Assembly (NCBI GenBank): GCA_024228935.1
Contig: JAAESX010000320.1
Coordinates: 1-64,000, forward strand
Origin: Pseudomonadota bacterium
GTDB taxonomy: Bacteria > Myxococcota_A > UBA796 > CAJQPC01
Length of the DNA stretch: 64,000 bases
Direction: 5' to 3'
Part shown: positions 1-8,467 of the stretch, piece by piece
Layout of the letters: each line of letters starts with the position of its first letter
Position numbering within the stretch: position 1 is the stretch's first letter
Made by a program: the position numbers and the translations under genes
Notes under the pieces: model-generated
Seen by the model: the letters and a program-made list of their open reading frames with translations, nothing else
Database searches by the model: none
What the model was told of the DNA's origin: nothing

Positions 1-17
1 ATCAAACTCTCCAGTTG
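1..17 (-). rRNA. rrs: 16S rRNA, 5' end only (runs off left edge)
   Basis: The first ten bases, read on the minus strand, are AGAGTTTGAT, the universal start of bacterial 16S rRNA (bases 8-17 in E. coli numbering). They are preceded by ACAACTGG, a common pre-16S context. By E. coli numbering the mature 5' end falls near position 17. Only this tip lies in the window. The upstream leader with a boxA-like motif and a sigma70-type promoter supports an rRNA operon over a chance match. Confidence 0.85.
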
Positions 18-59
18 TAAAACGTGCAACATCCCTCGAAAGGAACGCTGAAGCGTCTA

Positions 60-95
60 CTAGGATATTGACCTAGCGATTCACTCTAAAGAATC
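60..95 (-). repeat. Two small hairpins in the rRNA leader
   Basis: Two adjacent inverted repeats are visible: CTAGG (60-64) with CCTAG (72-76), and GATTC (78-82) with GAATC (91-95). They lie between the boxA-like motif and 16S rRNA, where leader RNAs usually fold for processing. Both stems are only 5 bp, so either could be chance. Confidence 0.35.
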
Positions 96-110
96 GACAA
101 AGCTGTTACC

Positions 111-125
111 TGTTTTTCAAAGACC
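111..125 (-). promoter_or_regulatory. boxA-like rRNA antitermination element
   Basis: The minus strand reads GGTCTTTGAAAAACA about 95-110 bases before mature 16S rRNA. This resembles the TCTTTGAAAACT motif seen in many pre-16S leaders, which overlaps the boxA site bound by NusB/NusE. The position and sequence fit. The function is inferred from the family pattern only. Confidence 0.45.
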
Positions 126-166
126 GAATCAGCGTCTGTTTCCAGAAGTGCCGATTGAGCCCCCGG

Positions 167-195
167 CTTTTAAGGCCGCCCGTTGACTCAGTCAA
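167..195 (-). promoter_or_regulatory. Candidate rRNA operon sigma70 promoter
   Basis: On the minus strand TTGACT (190-195) is followed after exactly 17 bases by TAAAAG (167-172). The -35 box matches TTGACA in five of six positions and the -10 box matches TATAAT in four of six. A start near 160 would give a leader of about 145 nt before mature 16S rRNA. It lies between the DUF2752 gene and 16S rRNA and is the best promoter-like match in the interval. A weaker second candidate lies near 270-295. Confidence 0.6.
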
Positions 196-311
196 GCGGG
201 TTTCTTGCCGGGGTTGCTGACCGCCCCCGGGGGGGAAGTTTCGCGCCCCTCGGCTTGGGGCCCCCCCTTCTAACAACGCGGTCCAAGCGGGCAAGGCCGG
301 ATCGGTCGGTT

Positions 312-360
312 TTCCGAGACGAGGCCGAAAAGCCGCCTGTGCCCGGCGCTTCCGAGACGA
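312..360. repeat. 11-bp direct repeat upstream of the rRNA promoter
   Basis: TTCCGAGACGA occurs at 312-322 and again at 350-360, with starts 38 bp apart. Both copies lie 115-170 bp upstream of the candidate -35 box, one directly against the DUF2752 stop codon. They could be sites for an activator of the rRNA promoter. No known binding site was recognised. Confidence 0.5.
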
Positions 361-840
361 TCAGGCGAAGGGGCCCGCCTGCATCTCCCAGAGCTTGTAG
401 ATCCAGCCCAGGGTCAGACCTGCCAGGAGCGCCGCGGCGACCCAGGTCTCGTGGCGCAACAGGCGGCTCCAGGCCCGCGTGAAGCGCCCGCGGGGCATCG
501 CGAGATCCGCCAGCGCGATCAATCCGGTCGCCAGCGTCAGCAGGAAGAGGACCACGCCGAAGGGCTGGGTCACCACCGCGTCCAGGACGCTGCCATGAGC
601 CATGTGCGTGAAGGTGGTCGTCATGCCGCACATCGGGCAGGGCCAGCCGGTCATGGCCAGGATGGTGCAGGTGCCCAGCCCCAGCTGCTTGTGCGTGCCG
701 TGGCCCGCCGGGTCGGCGTCGAGCCACGCAGCGACGCCCAGGACCGCCCAGGAGGGGAGCCCGAGGGTCAGGGCGACGAGCCTGTCGCGGGTCGCCGACG
801 ACAGGCGGGAGAAGAAGCCGAGAGCGGCCCCTTCACTCAC
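361..840 (-). CDS. DUF2752 family membrane protein
   Basis: The 159-residue protein has three or more hydrophobic segments and the DUF2752 hallmark PCPMCGMTTTF near residue 70, a Cys-rich motif at the start of a membrane helix. The family is widespread and has no assigned reaction. The start is GTG (838-840) and overlaps the zapA stop as GTGA, so translation is probably coupled to zapA. It is the last gene before the rRNA promoter. The family call is firm; a role in division or envelope biology would be a guess from the neighbours only. Confidence 0.85.
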   Translation of the reverse strand: MSEGAALGFFSRLSSATRDRLVALTLGLPSWAVLGVAAWLDADPAGHGTHKQLGLGTCTILAMTGWPCPMCGMTTTFTHMAHGSVLDAVVTQPFGVVLFLLTLATGLIALADLAMPRGRFTRAWSRLLRHETWVAAALLAGLTLGWIYKLWEMQAGPFA

Positions 841-1124
841 CCCTCTTCGCCTTCCTCGGGGAGCGCCGCTTCGAGGATGGCGCCGATGGCTGCAGCCTCG
901 CGGTCCAGGTCCTCGATCCGACCGCCGACGGTGCGACGGAAGCGGTGGTACTCAGAGGCGATGTTCAGGGCGGCCAGGAGCGCGACGGTGTACTCGTCGA
1001 AGCTCCCGTGGGAGACCTCGTCCATCTTCCCGTCGACGTAGGCGGCGACCGCGTTCAGGTCCTCGTCGTCCTCGTCCGAGCGCAGCGTGTACTGCCGTCC
1101 GCGGATCGTGATCTGGGTCGCCAT
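837..1124 (-). CDS. zapA: Cell division protein ZapA
   Basis: The 95-residue protein begins with the ZapA pattern, a beta-rich VTIRGREYTLRS-like segment, then DEDDEDLNAVAAYVD and a long helix around residues 45-90. ZapA binds FtsZ filaments at midcell and bundles them. The length matches the family. An ATG at 1124 follows GGAGG at good spacing. It lies between ftsY and the DUF2752 gene, overlapping the latter by four bases. The FtsZ gene is not in the window. Confidence 0.9.
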   Translation of the reverse strand: MATQITIRGRQYTLRSDEDDEDLNAVAAYVDGKMDEVSHGSFDEYTVALLAALNIASEYHRFRRTVGGRIEDLDREAAAIGAILEAALPEEGEEG

Positions 1125-1172
1125 ACTCAGCCTCCAGGCGCAGCGTAACCGGTGTCCGCCGTCAGATGTGGC

Positions 1173-2264
1173 CTACAGGAGCGCGTCCACGAAGGCGTCC
1201 GCGTCGAACGGGCGCAGGTCGTCGATCCCCTCGCCGATCCCGACGAACTTCACGGCCATACCCAGCTCTTCCATGACGGCGACGACGACGCCCCCCTTGG
1301 CCGTGCCGTCCAGCTTGGTCAGGACCACGCCGGTGACCCCGGTGACCTCGCCAAAGGTCTTGGCCTGGCTGAGCGCGTTCTGGCCCATCGTGCCGTCCAG
1401 GACGAGCAGGACCTCGTGCGGAGCCCCCGGGCAGGCCTTGCCGACGACACGGGTGACCTTGCCGAGCTCCTCCATCAGGGGCTTCTTGCTCTGCAGGCGG
1501 CCCGCGGTGTCGCACAGCACCACGTCGTGACCACGGGCGTCCGCAGCCTTCAGGGTGTCGAACAGGACCGAGGCCGAGTCGGCGCCGTCCTGGTGGGCGA
1601 CGATGTCGACCCCCGCTCGCTGGGCCCAGACGCGCAGCTGCTCGATGGCGCCAGCGCGGAAGGTGTCCCCTGCCCCGAGGCAGACGCTCTTGCCGTCTTC
1701 CTTGAAGCGCTTGGCCAGCTTGCCGATCGACGTCGTCTTGCCCGAGCCGTTCACGCCGACGACCAGGAGCACGTGGGGTCCCTCGGGCGGAGCAGGGTTC
1801 AGAGCGGTGTCGAACCGACCGAGGCGCACCTTGAGCGACGCCTTGAGCTCCTCGCGCAGCGCCCCGGGCTCCTCGATGCCCTTGGAGCGAGCGGTCTGGC
1901 GCAGCTCCTCGACGAGCTTCATCGAGGTCTTCACGCCGACGTCGGCGGAGATGAGCGCCTCCTCGAGCGCCTCGAACAGGTCGTCGTCGACCGTGTCACC
2001 TCCGAACAGGTTGGCCAGCGCGGACGACGTGCGCGCAAAGCCAGCTCGGAAGCGGTCGAGGACCGACGGGCCAGAGAGCGCCACTTCGGCGACCTCGGCG
2101 GTCTCCCCGGACTCGGCGGCATCGCGAACCTCGATCGCGTCCGGCTCGTCCTGGACCTCGAGCGCCTTCCGACGCCTCGACACGAAGATGAGGACCAGCG
2201 GGGCCAGGACGGCCAGCAGGATGATCCCGAGGATGGCGAGTTCGATCGGTCCGATAGCGGGCAC
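1173..2264 (-). CDS. ftsY: Signal recognition particle receptor FtsY
   Basis: This is the 363-residue SRP receptor GTPase that delivers nascent membrane proteins to the Sec translocon. An N-terminal membrane helix (about residues 8-29, ending in RRRK) is followed by an acidic stretch and the NG domain. The GTPase motifs are intact: GVNGSGKTTS (G1), DTFRAGA (G2 region), DTAGR (G3) and TKLDG (G4). The built-in membrane anchor is typical of deltaproteobacterial FtsY and differs from the long acidic A domain of E. coli. The start is GTG with GGAGG six bases upstream. It follows smc by 30 bp, so co-transcription is likely. Confidence 0.95.
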   Translation of the reverse strand: MPAIGPIELAILGIILLAVLAPLVLIFVSRRRKALEVQDEPDAIEVRDAAESGETAEVAEVALSGPSVLDRFRAGFARTSSALANLFGGDTVDDDLFEALEEALISADVGVKTSMKLVEELRQTARSKGIEEPGALREELKASLKVRLGRFDTALNPAPPEGPHVLLVVGVNGSGKTTSIGKLAKRFKEDGKSVCLGAGDTFRAGAIEQLRVWAQRAGVDIVAHQDGADSASVLFDTLKAADARGHDVVLCDTAGRLQSKKPLMEELGKVTRVVGKACPGAPHEVLLVLDGTMGQNALSQAKTFGEVTGVTGVVLTKLDGTAKGGVVVAVMEELGMAVKFVGIGEGIDDLRPFDADAFVDALL

Positions 2265-2294
2265 GGTGAGCCTCCGAGCCGGCCGATAACCCCG

Positions 2295-5200
2295 TCAGCT
2301 GACCTGGACCGACACCAGCCTGGAGATGCCCGGGTCCGGCATGGTCACGCCGTACAGCGTGTCCACGACCTCCATCGTCTTCTTGTTGTGCGTGATGACG
2401 ATGAACTGCGTGAGCTCGCTCATGTCGCGCAGCACGTTGTTGAACCGGGCGCCGTTGCTCTCGTCCAGCGGCGCGTCCACCTCGTCGAGGAGGCAGAACG
2501 GGGACGGCTTGACCTTGAACAAGGAGAAGAGGAGTCCCACGGCGCACATCGCCTTCTCGCCACCCGAGAGCAGCGTCAGGTTCTGGAGCCGCTTGCCGGG
2601 GGGCTGGACGAAGATCTCGACGCCGCTGGTCAGCAAGTCGTTCTCGTCCGTGAGCGCCAGCCGACCCTGTCCGCCGCCGACGAGCCGGGGGTAGATGACG
2701 CGGAACTCGGCGTTGACGCGGTCGAAGGCCTCGCGGAAGCGGTCCCGACAGGTCCGGTTCAGCTCGCCGATGGTCTTCCGGATGCGGGAGACCGACTCCT
2801 CGAGGTCCTGGCGCTGTTCGTCGAGCCACTGGAAGCGCTCGGCGACCTGGCCGTACTCCTCGAGCGCCGCCAGGTTGACCTCGCCGAGCTTCTCGAGGCG
2901 ATCCATCAGCTTCGCCAGCAGCTCGACCCAGCGCCCGACCATCCCCTGGTCCTCGAGGTGGTCCGGGACGAGGCGCAGATCCTGGACCGGTTCGAGCTTC
3001 AGCCCGGGGACGGGCAGCTCGGCGCGGGCATCCGCTCCGGCCTCGAGGACCAGGGCCTGCCGGCTCTCCAGCTGGTCGAGCAGCGCCGGGAGCGACACCT
3101 TGTAGCGCTCGTCCACGCTCTGCCGCGTGCCCTCGATGCGCGCGCGGACCTGCTCGAGCTTCACGTTCAGCTGGCCGACACGTGTCTGGGTGTTGGTCTG
3201 CCGCTCGCGCTGCTTGCGCAGGGTCTCCTCGGCGCCGGCGATGGCCTCGCGGGCCTTCTTGAGCCGCTCGCGCTCGAGCCCCAGCTGGTCCCGCTTTCCG
3301 TCCTGGTCCTCGCCCAGATCGAAGAGCCGCTCCTGCAGGCGCTCGTCGTCCGCAGCGAGGAACGTCAGGCGTTCGCCGCTCTTGGCGAGCTCGCCGTCCA
3401 GGCGCTCGACCCGACGGGTGGCCTCGTCACGCCGCGTGAGCGCGCTGGCCTGGGCCTTCTCGAGGAGCAGCACGCGCTCGCGGACGGCGCTCTGTTCCAT
3501 CCGGGCTCGCGCGGTGGCCTCGCGAGACTCGACCACGCGCGCCTGCAGCTCGGCCAGACCGGCCTGGAGCGTCGACAGCGTGGCCTCGGCCGCGGCCTGG
3601 CGCTCCTCGTCGCGAGCAACGGCCTCGCGGTCGGCTTCGTCCTCGGTGCGGATCTGCTCGATGCGACGGCGGATGCCGCCGATCTCTGCGGCGATACGCG
3701 TCGAGCGCTCCTGGCGGGAGCGAACGTCGCGCTCCAGATCCCGGGCACGCGAGCGGCTCTCGGAGAACTCACGCTCGAGCAGCCGGGCCGCGGTGCGGCG
3801 CTCCTCGAGGCGGGCACGCGCTGTCTCCAGCTCATCCGACGAGCTCTCGACGGCCACCTGGGCGCGCTCGGCCGCTTCCGAGGCGCTCTCGACCGCCGCG
3901 GCGAGGGACCCTCGCTCGGCATCGAGGGCATCGATCTCAGCGCGACGCTCGAGCAGCCGAGCGCCGCTGGCGACCTCGGCTCGACCGACGTGGATGACGC
4001 CGTTGGACTCGACGCGGGCGCCGGTGTCGGGCACGAGGACCGGACGGCCGGTCTTCTGCTGGAGCGCGATGGCGTCGGGGAGGGTCGCGGCCTCGAGCAC
4101 GTCGAGCAGAGCGGTGGGCTGACCCTCGATGAGCCCGGTTCGCGGCGACTCGGCCAGCGCGTCCGCGATCTCGAGCAGCTGGGTCCGGTCACGCACGACG
4201 ACGGCGTCCAGGTCGGCGCCGAGGACCCGCTTGGCCCGCTCGGCCTCGGCAGGACCGATGTGCTCGGCGACCACACCCAGCGTGTCGAAGCGGTCGAGGA
4301 CGTCCTTGGCGCTGCCTTCGACGCCCGTGCGGCTCTCCTGCATCGCCCGGAGCGCCCCCAGCTTGGCGTCGAGCGCGCCGAGGGTTCGCTGGGCCCGGGT
4401 GAGCGCGTCCTCGGCAGCCCGGGCAGCGGCGCGCAACGGCTTCTGGTCCACCTCCAGCGTCTTGACCCGAGCGGCGACGCTCTTGATCTCCTCGCTGGCC
4501 TCGTCCCGCCGGCGCTTCGCCTGCTCGGCCTGGGCCTCGGCCTCGGCCTGCTGGGTCGCCAGCGCAGCCAGCTCGTCGCCGGTGGTGGCCTTGGTGTTGT
4601 CGAGCTCGTCGATGCGGCGCGTGTGCTCCTCGATCCGACGGACGCTGCCCGCGAGCGTGGTGCGCCGCCGGACCAGGCCCGTGACGAGCTTCATGTGCTC
4701 GCGCTTGGCGCTCTCGACGTCGCGCTCGACCGTGCGGAGCTCGTCGCCCAGGACCCGTGCCGTGGCGGCGTGATCGGTGTGCGTGCTCTCGCGGTCCTCG
4801 AGCGAGGAGCGCGCCTCGGTCAGCTCGCGGTCGGTGCGAGCGGCCTCGTCGGTCGAGGCGTGCATGGCTCGCCGCGACTCGTCCAGATCGTGGGAGACCA
4901 CATCGAGTCGAGCCTGCAGATCCCGCTGTTCGCGGGCCTGGAACTCGCGCTCGGTCTCGGCCTGACGGCGCTGCGCCTCCAGCTCGGCCACCGCGTCGCG
5001 CAGCGTGCCGACCACGCTGGTCATGACCGCAATCTCCTCGCGCGCACCCGAGAGGGCCCGGTCGCGGCGTGCCACGTCCCGAGCCAGCTCCTCGAGGTCC
5101 GAGGCGGCCGACCGATGCTTGTCGAACAGCGCCTTGCGGTCTCCAGCCAGGGCGGCGTAGCGAGCGAGACCCAGGTAGAGCTCGCCCTGTCGGATCTGCG

Positions 5201-5867
5201 CCCGGTAGCGGCGGTACTTCGCGGCCTTCTCGACCTGGCGCTCCAGCGTGCGGAGTCGGCGCCCGAGCTCCTCGGCCACGTCCGTGGCGCGCTCGAGGTT
5301 GAGCATCGTCTGCTCGAGCTTCGACTCGGTCTCCTGCTTGCGGGCCTTGAAACGGGAGATGCCGGCGGCCTCCTCGAACAGGCCGCGGCGCTGCTCGGGC
5401 CGAGCGTTCACGATCTGCCCGATCTGGCCCTGCTCGATGAAGCTGTAGAGCTTGTTCCCGATGCCCGTATCGAGCAGCAGGTCGACGATGTCCTTGCGGC
5501 GGACCTTCACCTGGTTGATCAGGTACTCGCTGCCTCCGTCCCGGTACAGGCGGCGGCCGATGCGGATCTCCTCGAACCGGGCGTAGTCGCCGGGGAACGG
5601 GGCCTCGGTGCGACCGAAGGTCATGATGACCTCGGCCATGCCGACCTTCTTCCGGCCCTCGGAGCCATTGAAGATGACGTCGGTCATCGACTGGCCGCGC
5701 AGGCTCTTGGCGGACTGCTCGCCGACGACCCACTTGATGGCGTCGACGATGTTCGACTTCCCGCAGCCGTTCGGCCCCACCACGCCAGCGATCCCCTCAC
5801 CGAAGTGGAAGGTCTGCCTGTCGACGAAGGACTTGAAGCCCTGGAGCTCGAGCTTGCGGATGCGCAT
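2295..5867 (-). CDS. smc: Chromosome segregation protein SMC
   Basis: At 1190 residues it has the full SMC length and plan: N-terminal ATPase half with Walker A GPNGCGKSN near residue 32, Arg- and Glu-rich coiled coil, hinge around residues 510-670, returning coiled coil, and C-terminal half with signature LLSGGEKA and Walker B FCLLDEVDAPLDE. SMC forms a ring with ScpA/ScpB that compacts and separates chromosomes; neither kleisin gene is here. It is followed on the same strand by ftsY and zapA, a linkage seen in other deltaproteobacteria. The ATG start is the first before the conserved start MRIRKLELQGFKSF. Confidence 0.97.
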   Translation of the reverse strand: MRIRKLELQGFKSFVDRQTFHFGEGIAGVVGPNGCGKSNIVDAIKWVVGEQSAKSLRGQSMTDVIFNGSEGRKKVGMAEVIMTFGRTEAPFPGDYARFEEIRIGRRLYRDGGSEYLINQVKVRRKDIVDLLLDTGIGNKLYSFIEQGQIGQIVNARPEQRRGLFEEAAGISRFKARKQETESKLEQTMLNLERATDVAEELGRRLRTLERQVEKAAKYRRYRAQIRQGELYLGLARYAALAGDRKALFDKHRSAASDLEELARDVARRDRALSGAREEIAVMTSVVGTLRDAVAELEAQRRQAETEREFQAREQRDLQARLDVVSHDLDESRRAMHASTDEAARTDRELTEARSSLEDRESTHTDHAATARVLGDELRTVERDVESAKREHMKLVTGLVRRRTTLAGSVRRIEEHTRRIDELDNTKATTGDELAALATQQAEAEAQAEQAKRRRDEASEEIKSVAARVKTLEVDQKPLRAAARAAEDALTRAQRTLGALDAKLGALRAMQESRTGVEGSAKDVLDRFDTLGVVAEHIGPAEAERAKRVLGADLDAVVVRDRTQLLEIADALAESPRTGLIEGQPTALLDVLEAATLPDAIALQQKTGRPVLVPDTGARVESNGVIHVGRAEVASGARLLERRAEIDALDAERGSLAAAVESASEAAERAQVAVESSSDELETARARLEERRTAARLLEREFSESRSRARDLERDVRSRQERSTRIAAEIGGIRRRIEQIRTEDEADREAVARDEERQAAAEATLSTLQAGLAELQARVVESREATARARMEQSAVRERVLLLEKAQASALTRRDEATRRVERLDGELAKSGERLTFLAADDERLQERLFDLGEDQDGKRDQLGLERERLKKAREAIAGAEETLRKQRERQTNTQTRVGQLNVKLEQVRARIEGTRQSVDERYKVSLPALLDQLESRQALVLEAGADARAELPVPGLKLEPVQDLRLVPDHLEDQGMVGRWVELLAKLMDRLEKLGEVNLAALEEYGQVAERFQWLDEQRQDLEESVSRIRKTIGELNRTCRDRFREAFDRVNAEFRVIYPRLVGGGQGRLALTDENDLLTSGVEIFVQPPGKRLQNLTLLSGGEKAMCAVGLLFSLFKVKPSPFCLLDEVDAPLDESNGARFNNVLRDMSELTQFIVITHNKKTMEVVDTLYGVTMPDPGISRLVSVQVS

Positions 5868-5910
5868 GGGCTGGGGGCCCTCGGAGGGCGCGTGGGGGGT
5901 GCGCCGCGGT

Positions 5911-5992
5911 CACTACAAAGGGGGGAGTAGTGCGGACAACGCTACCACGCCATCGCAGGATCCCCCACGATTCCAGACACTTGACGCGTCAA
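5911..5992. promoter_or_regulatory. Two dyads upstream of smc, possible operators
   Basis: The 135-bp gap between smc and the carbonic-anhydrase-like gene contains a 6-bp inverted repeat, CACTAC (5911-5916) with GTAGTG (5926-5931), and a perfect 12-bp palindrome TTGACGCGTCAA (5981-5992). Both are upstream of smc. The palindrome includes a TTGACG that could act as a -35 box on either strand, but no good -10 box is properly spaced. No matching regulator was identified. Confidence 0.35.
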
Positions 5993-6002
5993 TACGCGAG
6001 AT

Positions 6003-6521
6003 CTACGGCTGAGCCGTCGCCCGGTAGTGCGCGACCGTGTCCTGGTAGTGCTTCCAGCTGTACTGGATCCACTTGCGGTCCTTGTCCGTCAGCTTGCGCA
6101 CGACCTTCGCCGGCGAGCCGAGGATGAGCGTGTTCGAGGGGAACGTCTTGTTCGCCGTGACGAGCGAACCGGCGCCCACCAGGCAGCCGTCCGGGATGAC
6201 CGCGTTGTCGAGCAGGATGGCGCCCATGCCGATGAGGCAGTCGTTGCCGATCTGGCAGCCGTGCAGGAGCGCGCGGTGGCCAACGGTGACCCGGTCCCCC
6301 ACCACCGTCGTCGAGATGCCGCCGGTCATGTGCACCACGGCCTGGTCCTGGACGTTCGAGTCCTTGCCGATCGTGATGCCGCCCATGTCGCCGCGCAGGA
6401 CGGCTCCCGGCCAGATGCTGACGCCCTCGGACAGGGTGACCTCGCCGATGATCGTGGCCATCGGATGGACCCATGCGGAGTCGTGGATCTGGGGCTCGTG
6501 GTGCAGGAACGTCTGGATCAT
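6003..6521 (-). CDS. Gamma-carbonic anhydrase-like hexapeptide protein
   Basis: The 172-residue left-handed beta-helix protein carries hexapeptide repeats from about residue 10 to 150. The three zinc-ligand histidines of the gamma class are present (QDQAVVH, then VGHRALLH), as is the early GDMGGITIG segment. The family includes Cam, CaiE/PaaY and YrdA; many members are uncharacterised, so real CO2 hydration is not certain. ATG at 6519-6521 is preferred because homology begins at once there, and the open frame upstream has no family features. It precedes smc on the same strand by 135 bp. Confidence 0.88.
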   Translation of the reverse strand: MIQTFLHHEPQIHDSAWVHPMATIIGEVTLSEGVSIWPGAVLRGDMGGITIGKDSNVQDQAVVHMTGGISTTVVGDRVTVGHRALLHGCQIGNDCLIGMGAILLDNAVIPDGCLVGAGSLVTANKTFPSNTLILGSPAKVVRKLTDKDRKWIQYSWKHYQDTVAHYRATAQP

Positions 6522-6593
6522 GGCGCCGAAATAACGCCTCGCCGCTCTCGTAGTGACGAGTGCCTCCCTGACACGAGACACAGGAGTCGGATC

Positions 6594-6821
6594 GTGGAGA
6601 ACCCCCTCATCACCACCAAGAAGGACATCGGCTGGGCGTATGTGTTCTGGGTCGCCGGCTGGTTCGGCGTCGCCGGCCTGCACCGCCTCTACATGGGCCG
6701 CATCGGCAGCGGCCTCCTCTGGATGGTGACCGGCGGACTCTGCGGCATCGGCACGCTGGTCGACGCCTTCATGATGCCCCAGCTCGTCATCGACGCGAAC
6801 GCCGGCAAGAAGCTGTTCTAG
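6594..6821 (+). CDS. TM2 domain membrane protein
   Basis: This 75-residue protein consists of a TM2 domain: a first hydrophobic helix, the hallmark GLHRLYMGRIGSGLL turn, and a second helix ending in TLVDAF. TM2 proteins are small bacterial inner-membrane proteins of unknown function. The start is GTG at 6594 with AGGAG seven bases upstream; the in-frame sequence before it is antisense to the neighbouring gene. It is divergent from the gamma-CA-like gene, with 72 bp between them for both promoters. Confidence 0.85.
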   Translation: MENPLITTKKDIGWAYVFWVAGWFGVAGLHRLYMGRIGSGLLWMVTGGLCGIGTLVDAFMMPQLVIDANAGKKLF

Positions 6822-7051
6822 CTGCCCTCGGCCGTTCCTCGCCGGGTGGACCAGGCACCGGCTCGCTTCGCAGCTCGCCTGCGGCCTCCGCGCGCCTCAT
6901 CCCACCTGAGCTCCGACTCTCGCGGCGCTCGTGCCTCGCGAGCTCGTATCGGACCCGGCGGGAGCCCACCTCGGCGCGCGCATCTCGCTGTCGCTCGATG
7001 GTCGCCAAGGAGCGCTTCGCGCTGTGGGCTCAAGTCAGGGTGGTCGCCGCT
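6822..7051. other. Gap with nothing recognised
   Basis: This 230-bp stretch between the TM2 gene and nupC is GC-rich and has only short frames with Arg/Ser-rich, low-information translations. No tRNA arm, terminator with a T-run or repeat was seen. It probably contains the 3' ends and terminators of the two converging transcripts. Confidence 0.5.
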
Positions 7052-8467
7052 CTAGCCCAGGATCATCCCCGCCACCGTCGCCGTCATGAACGCCGCCAGC
7101 GTGCCGGCGATCATGGCGCGGACCGCCAGCCCCGACAGGTCCTTCATGCGGCTCGGCGCGATGCCTCCGATGCCGCCGAGCTGGATGCCGATCGAGGCGA
7201 AGTTCGCGAAGCCGCACAGCGCGTAGCTGGCGATGATGGCGGACCGCTCCGAGAGCACCGCCGTCTCGCCGTTCACCATCGCGCCGAGGTGGATGTACGC
7301 GATGAACTCGGTGAGCACGAGCTTTTCGCCGAGGAGCGTGCCGACCGTGGCCGCCTCGTCCCAGGGCACGCCCATCATCAGGGCGAACGGCGTGAACACC
7401 CAGCCGAGGATGCGGGACAGCGACAGCGGCATCGCGTCGGCGATCTGCATCCCCTCGGGCGCCCACTCGAGCGAGGCGTACCCGAACCAGACGCCCTGGT
7501 CGTTGAACGCCACCGGCACCAGCGTGAGGATCCAGTCCGCCATCGCCATCAGGCCCACGAACGCGATGAGCATCGCGGCGACGTTCAGCGCCAGCTTCAT
7601 GCCGTCGGCGGCACCGTTCGCGGCGGCCTCGAGCACGTTGCCTTCCGTCTGGGGCATCTCGGGGACCGTGCCCATCGTGGTCGGCTCGCCGAGCTCGGGG
7701 AACATCAGCTTCGAGACCGCCAGGGCGGCGGGAGCCGACAGGATCGAGGCGGTGACGAGGTGTCCGGCGATGCCCGGCACATCGGAGAGGAACCCGACGT
7801 AGGCCGCCATCACGCCGCCGGCGACGGTCGCGAAGCCGCCGGTCATCAGCGCGTGCAGCTCGGACTTCGTCATGTCCTCGACGAACGGCTTCACGACCAG
7901 CGGCGCTTCGGTCTGCCCAACGAAGATGTTGCTCGCGGCGGCCAGGGACTCGGCGCCGGACGTGCCCATCGTGATCTGCATCACCTTGGCGATGACCTTG
8001 ACCAGGGGCTGCATCACGCGCAGGTGGTAGAGCACCGCCATCAGGCTCGAGAAGAAGACGATGGTCGGCAGGATCCAGAACGCGAAGGTCTTCACCGGCG
8101 GACTGATGCGCCCGATGAACGTCTCCGGCTCGCCGTTCCGGTAGATCTCGTGCATGTCCACGGTCTGGAACACGAACTCGGCGCCGGCCTCGGAGAACGA
8201 CAGCAGCCGGTGGACGCCGCCGTCGATGACCGTGAAGAAGAACTCCTGGAGCGCCGGCGCCAGGACGACCATGGCGAAGACGAGCTGCAGCGCGACCCCG
8301 ACGATGACCGGCCGCCACTGGATGACCTTGCGGTTCGTCGACAGCGCCCAGGCGACCCCGAGCAGCATGAAGATGCCGAGGAACGACATGCCCCGGTCGA
8401 AGAGCGTGGTCTCCCGCGGGATGAAGTTGCCGGCGGCGTGCGCGGCCTGGACCAGCGCCAGCGTCAT
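7052..8467 (-). CDS. nupC: NupC-type concentrative nucleoside transporter
   Basis: At 471 residues this is a concentrative nucleoside transporter of the CNT family, which brings nucleosides in with Na+ or H+. Family motifs are present: GQTEAPLV near the middle, and later the NGETAVLSERS and YALCGFANFASIGI segments of the substrate and ion site. It is longer than E. coli NupC (about 400), with extra sequence in the first periplasmic region (about residues 80-130). ATG at 8467 overlaps the deoA stop by four bases. As the last gene of a deoC-deoB-deoA-nupC operon it supplies the substrates that the other three degrade. Confidence 0.92.
   Translation of the reverse strand: MTLALVQAAHAAGNFIPRETTLFDRGMSFLGIFMLLGVAWALSTNRKVIQWRPVIVGVALQLVFAMVVLAPALQEFFFTVIDGGVHRLLSFSEAGAEFVFQTVDMHEIYRNGEPETFIGRISPPVKTFAFWILPTIVFFSSLMAVLYHLRVMQPLVKVIAKVMQITMGTSGAESLAAASNIFVGQTEAPLVVKPFVEDMTKSELHALMTGGFATVAGGVMAAYVGFLSDVPGIAGHLVTASILSAPAALAVSKLMFPELGEPTTMGTVPEMPQTEGNVLEAAANGAADGMKLALNVAAMLIAFVGLMAMADWILTLVPVAFNDQGVWFGYASLEWAPEGMQIADAMPLSLSRILGWVFTPFALMMGVPWDEAATVGTLLGEKLVLTEFIAYIHLGAMVNGETAVLSERSAIIASYALCGFANFASIGIQLGGIGGIAPSRMKDLSGLAVRAMIAGTLAAFMTATVAGMILG

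Larger units (their letters stand above)
18..360 (-). other. rRNA operon leader and upstream non-coding region
   Basis: No plausible gene lies between the 16S tip and the stop codon of the DUF2752 gene. Read on the minus strand, the region holds in order an 11-bp direct repeat, two very GC-rich dyads (around 246-260 and 222-234), a promoter, a boxA-like element, and two small hairpins at 78-95 and 60-76. This is the usual make-up of a ribosomal operon control region. Open frames crossing it have no recognisable protein content. Confidence 0.7.

Noticed and set aside
1152..5930. A 1592-codon plus-strand open frame across ftsY and smc
   Set aside because: It is exactly antisense to two clear genes. 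High GC leaves few stop codons in this frame and the translation is rich in Leu, Arg and Asp with no domain.
6822..7051. A tRNA or small RNA gene
   Set aside because: No T-arm sequence, cloverleaf arms or terminator was visible.
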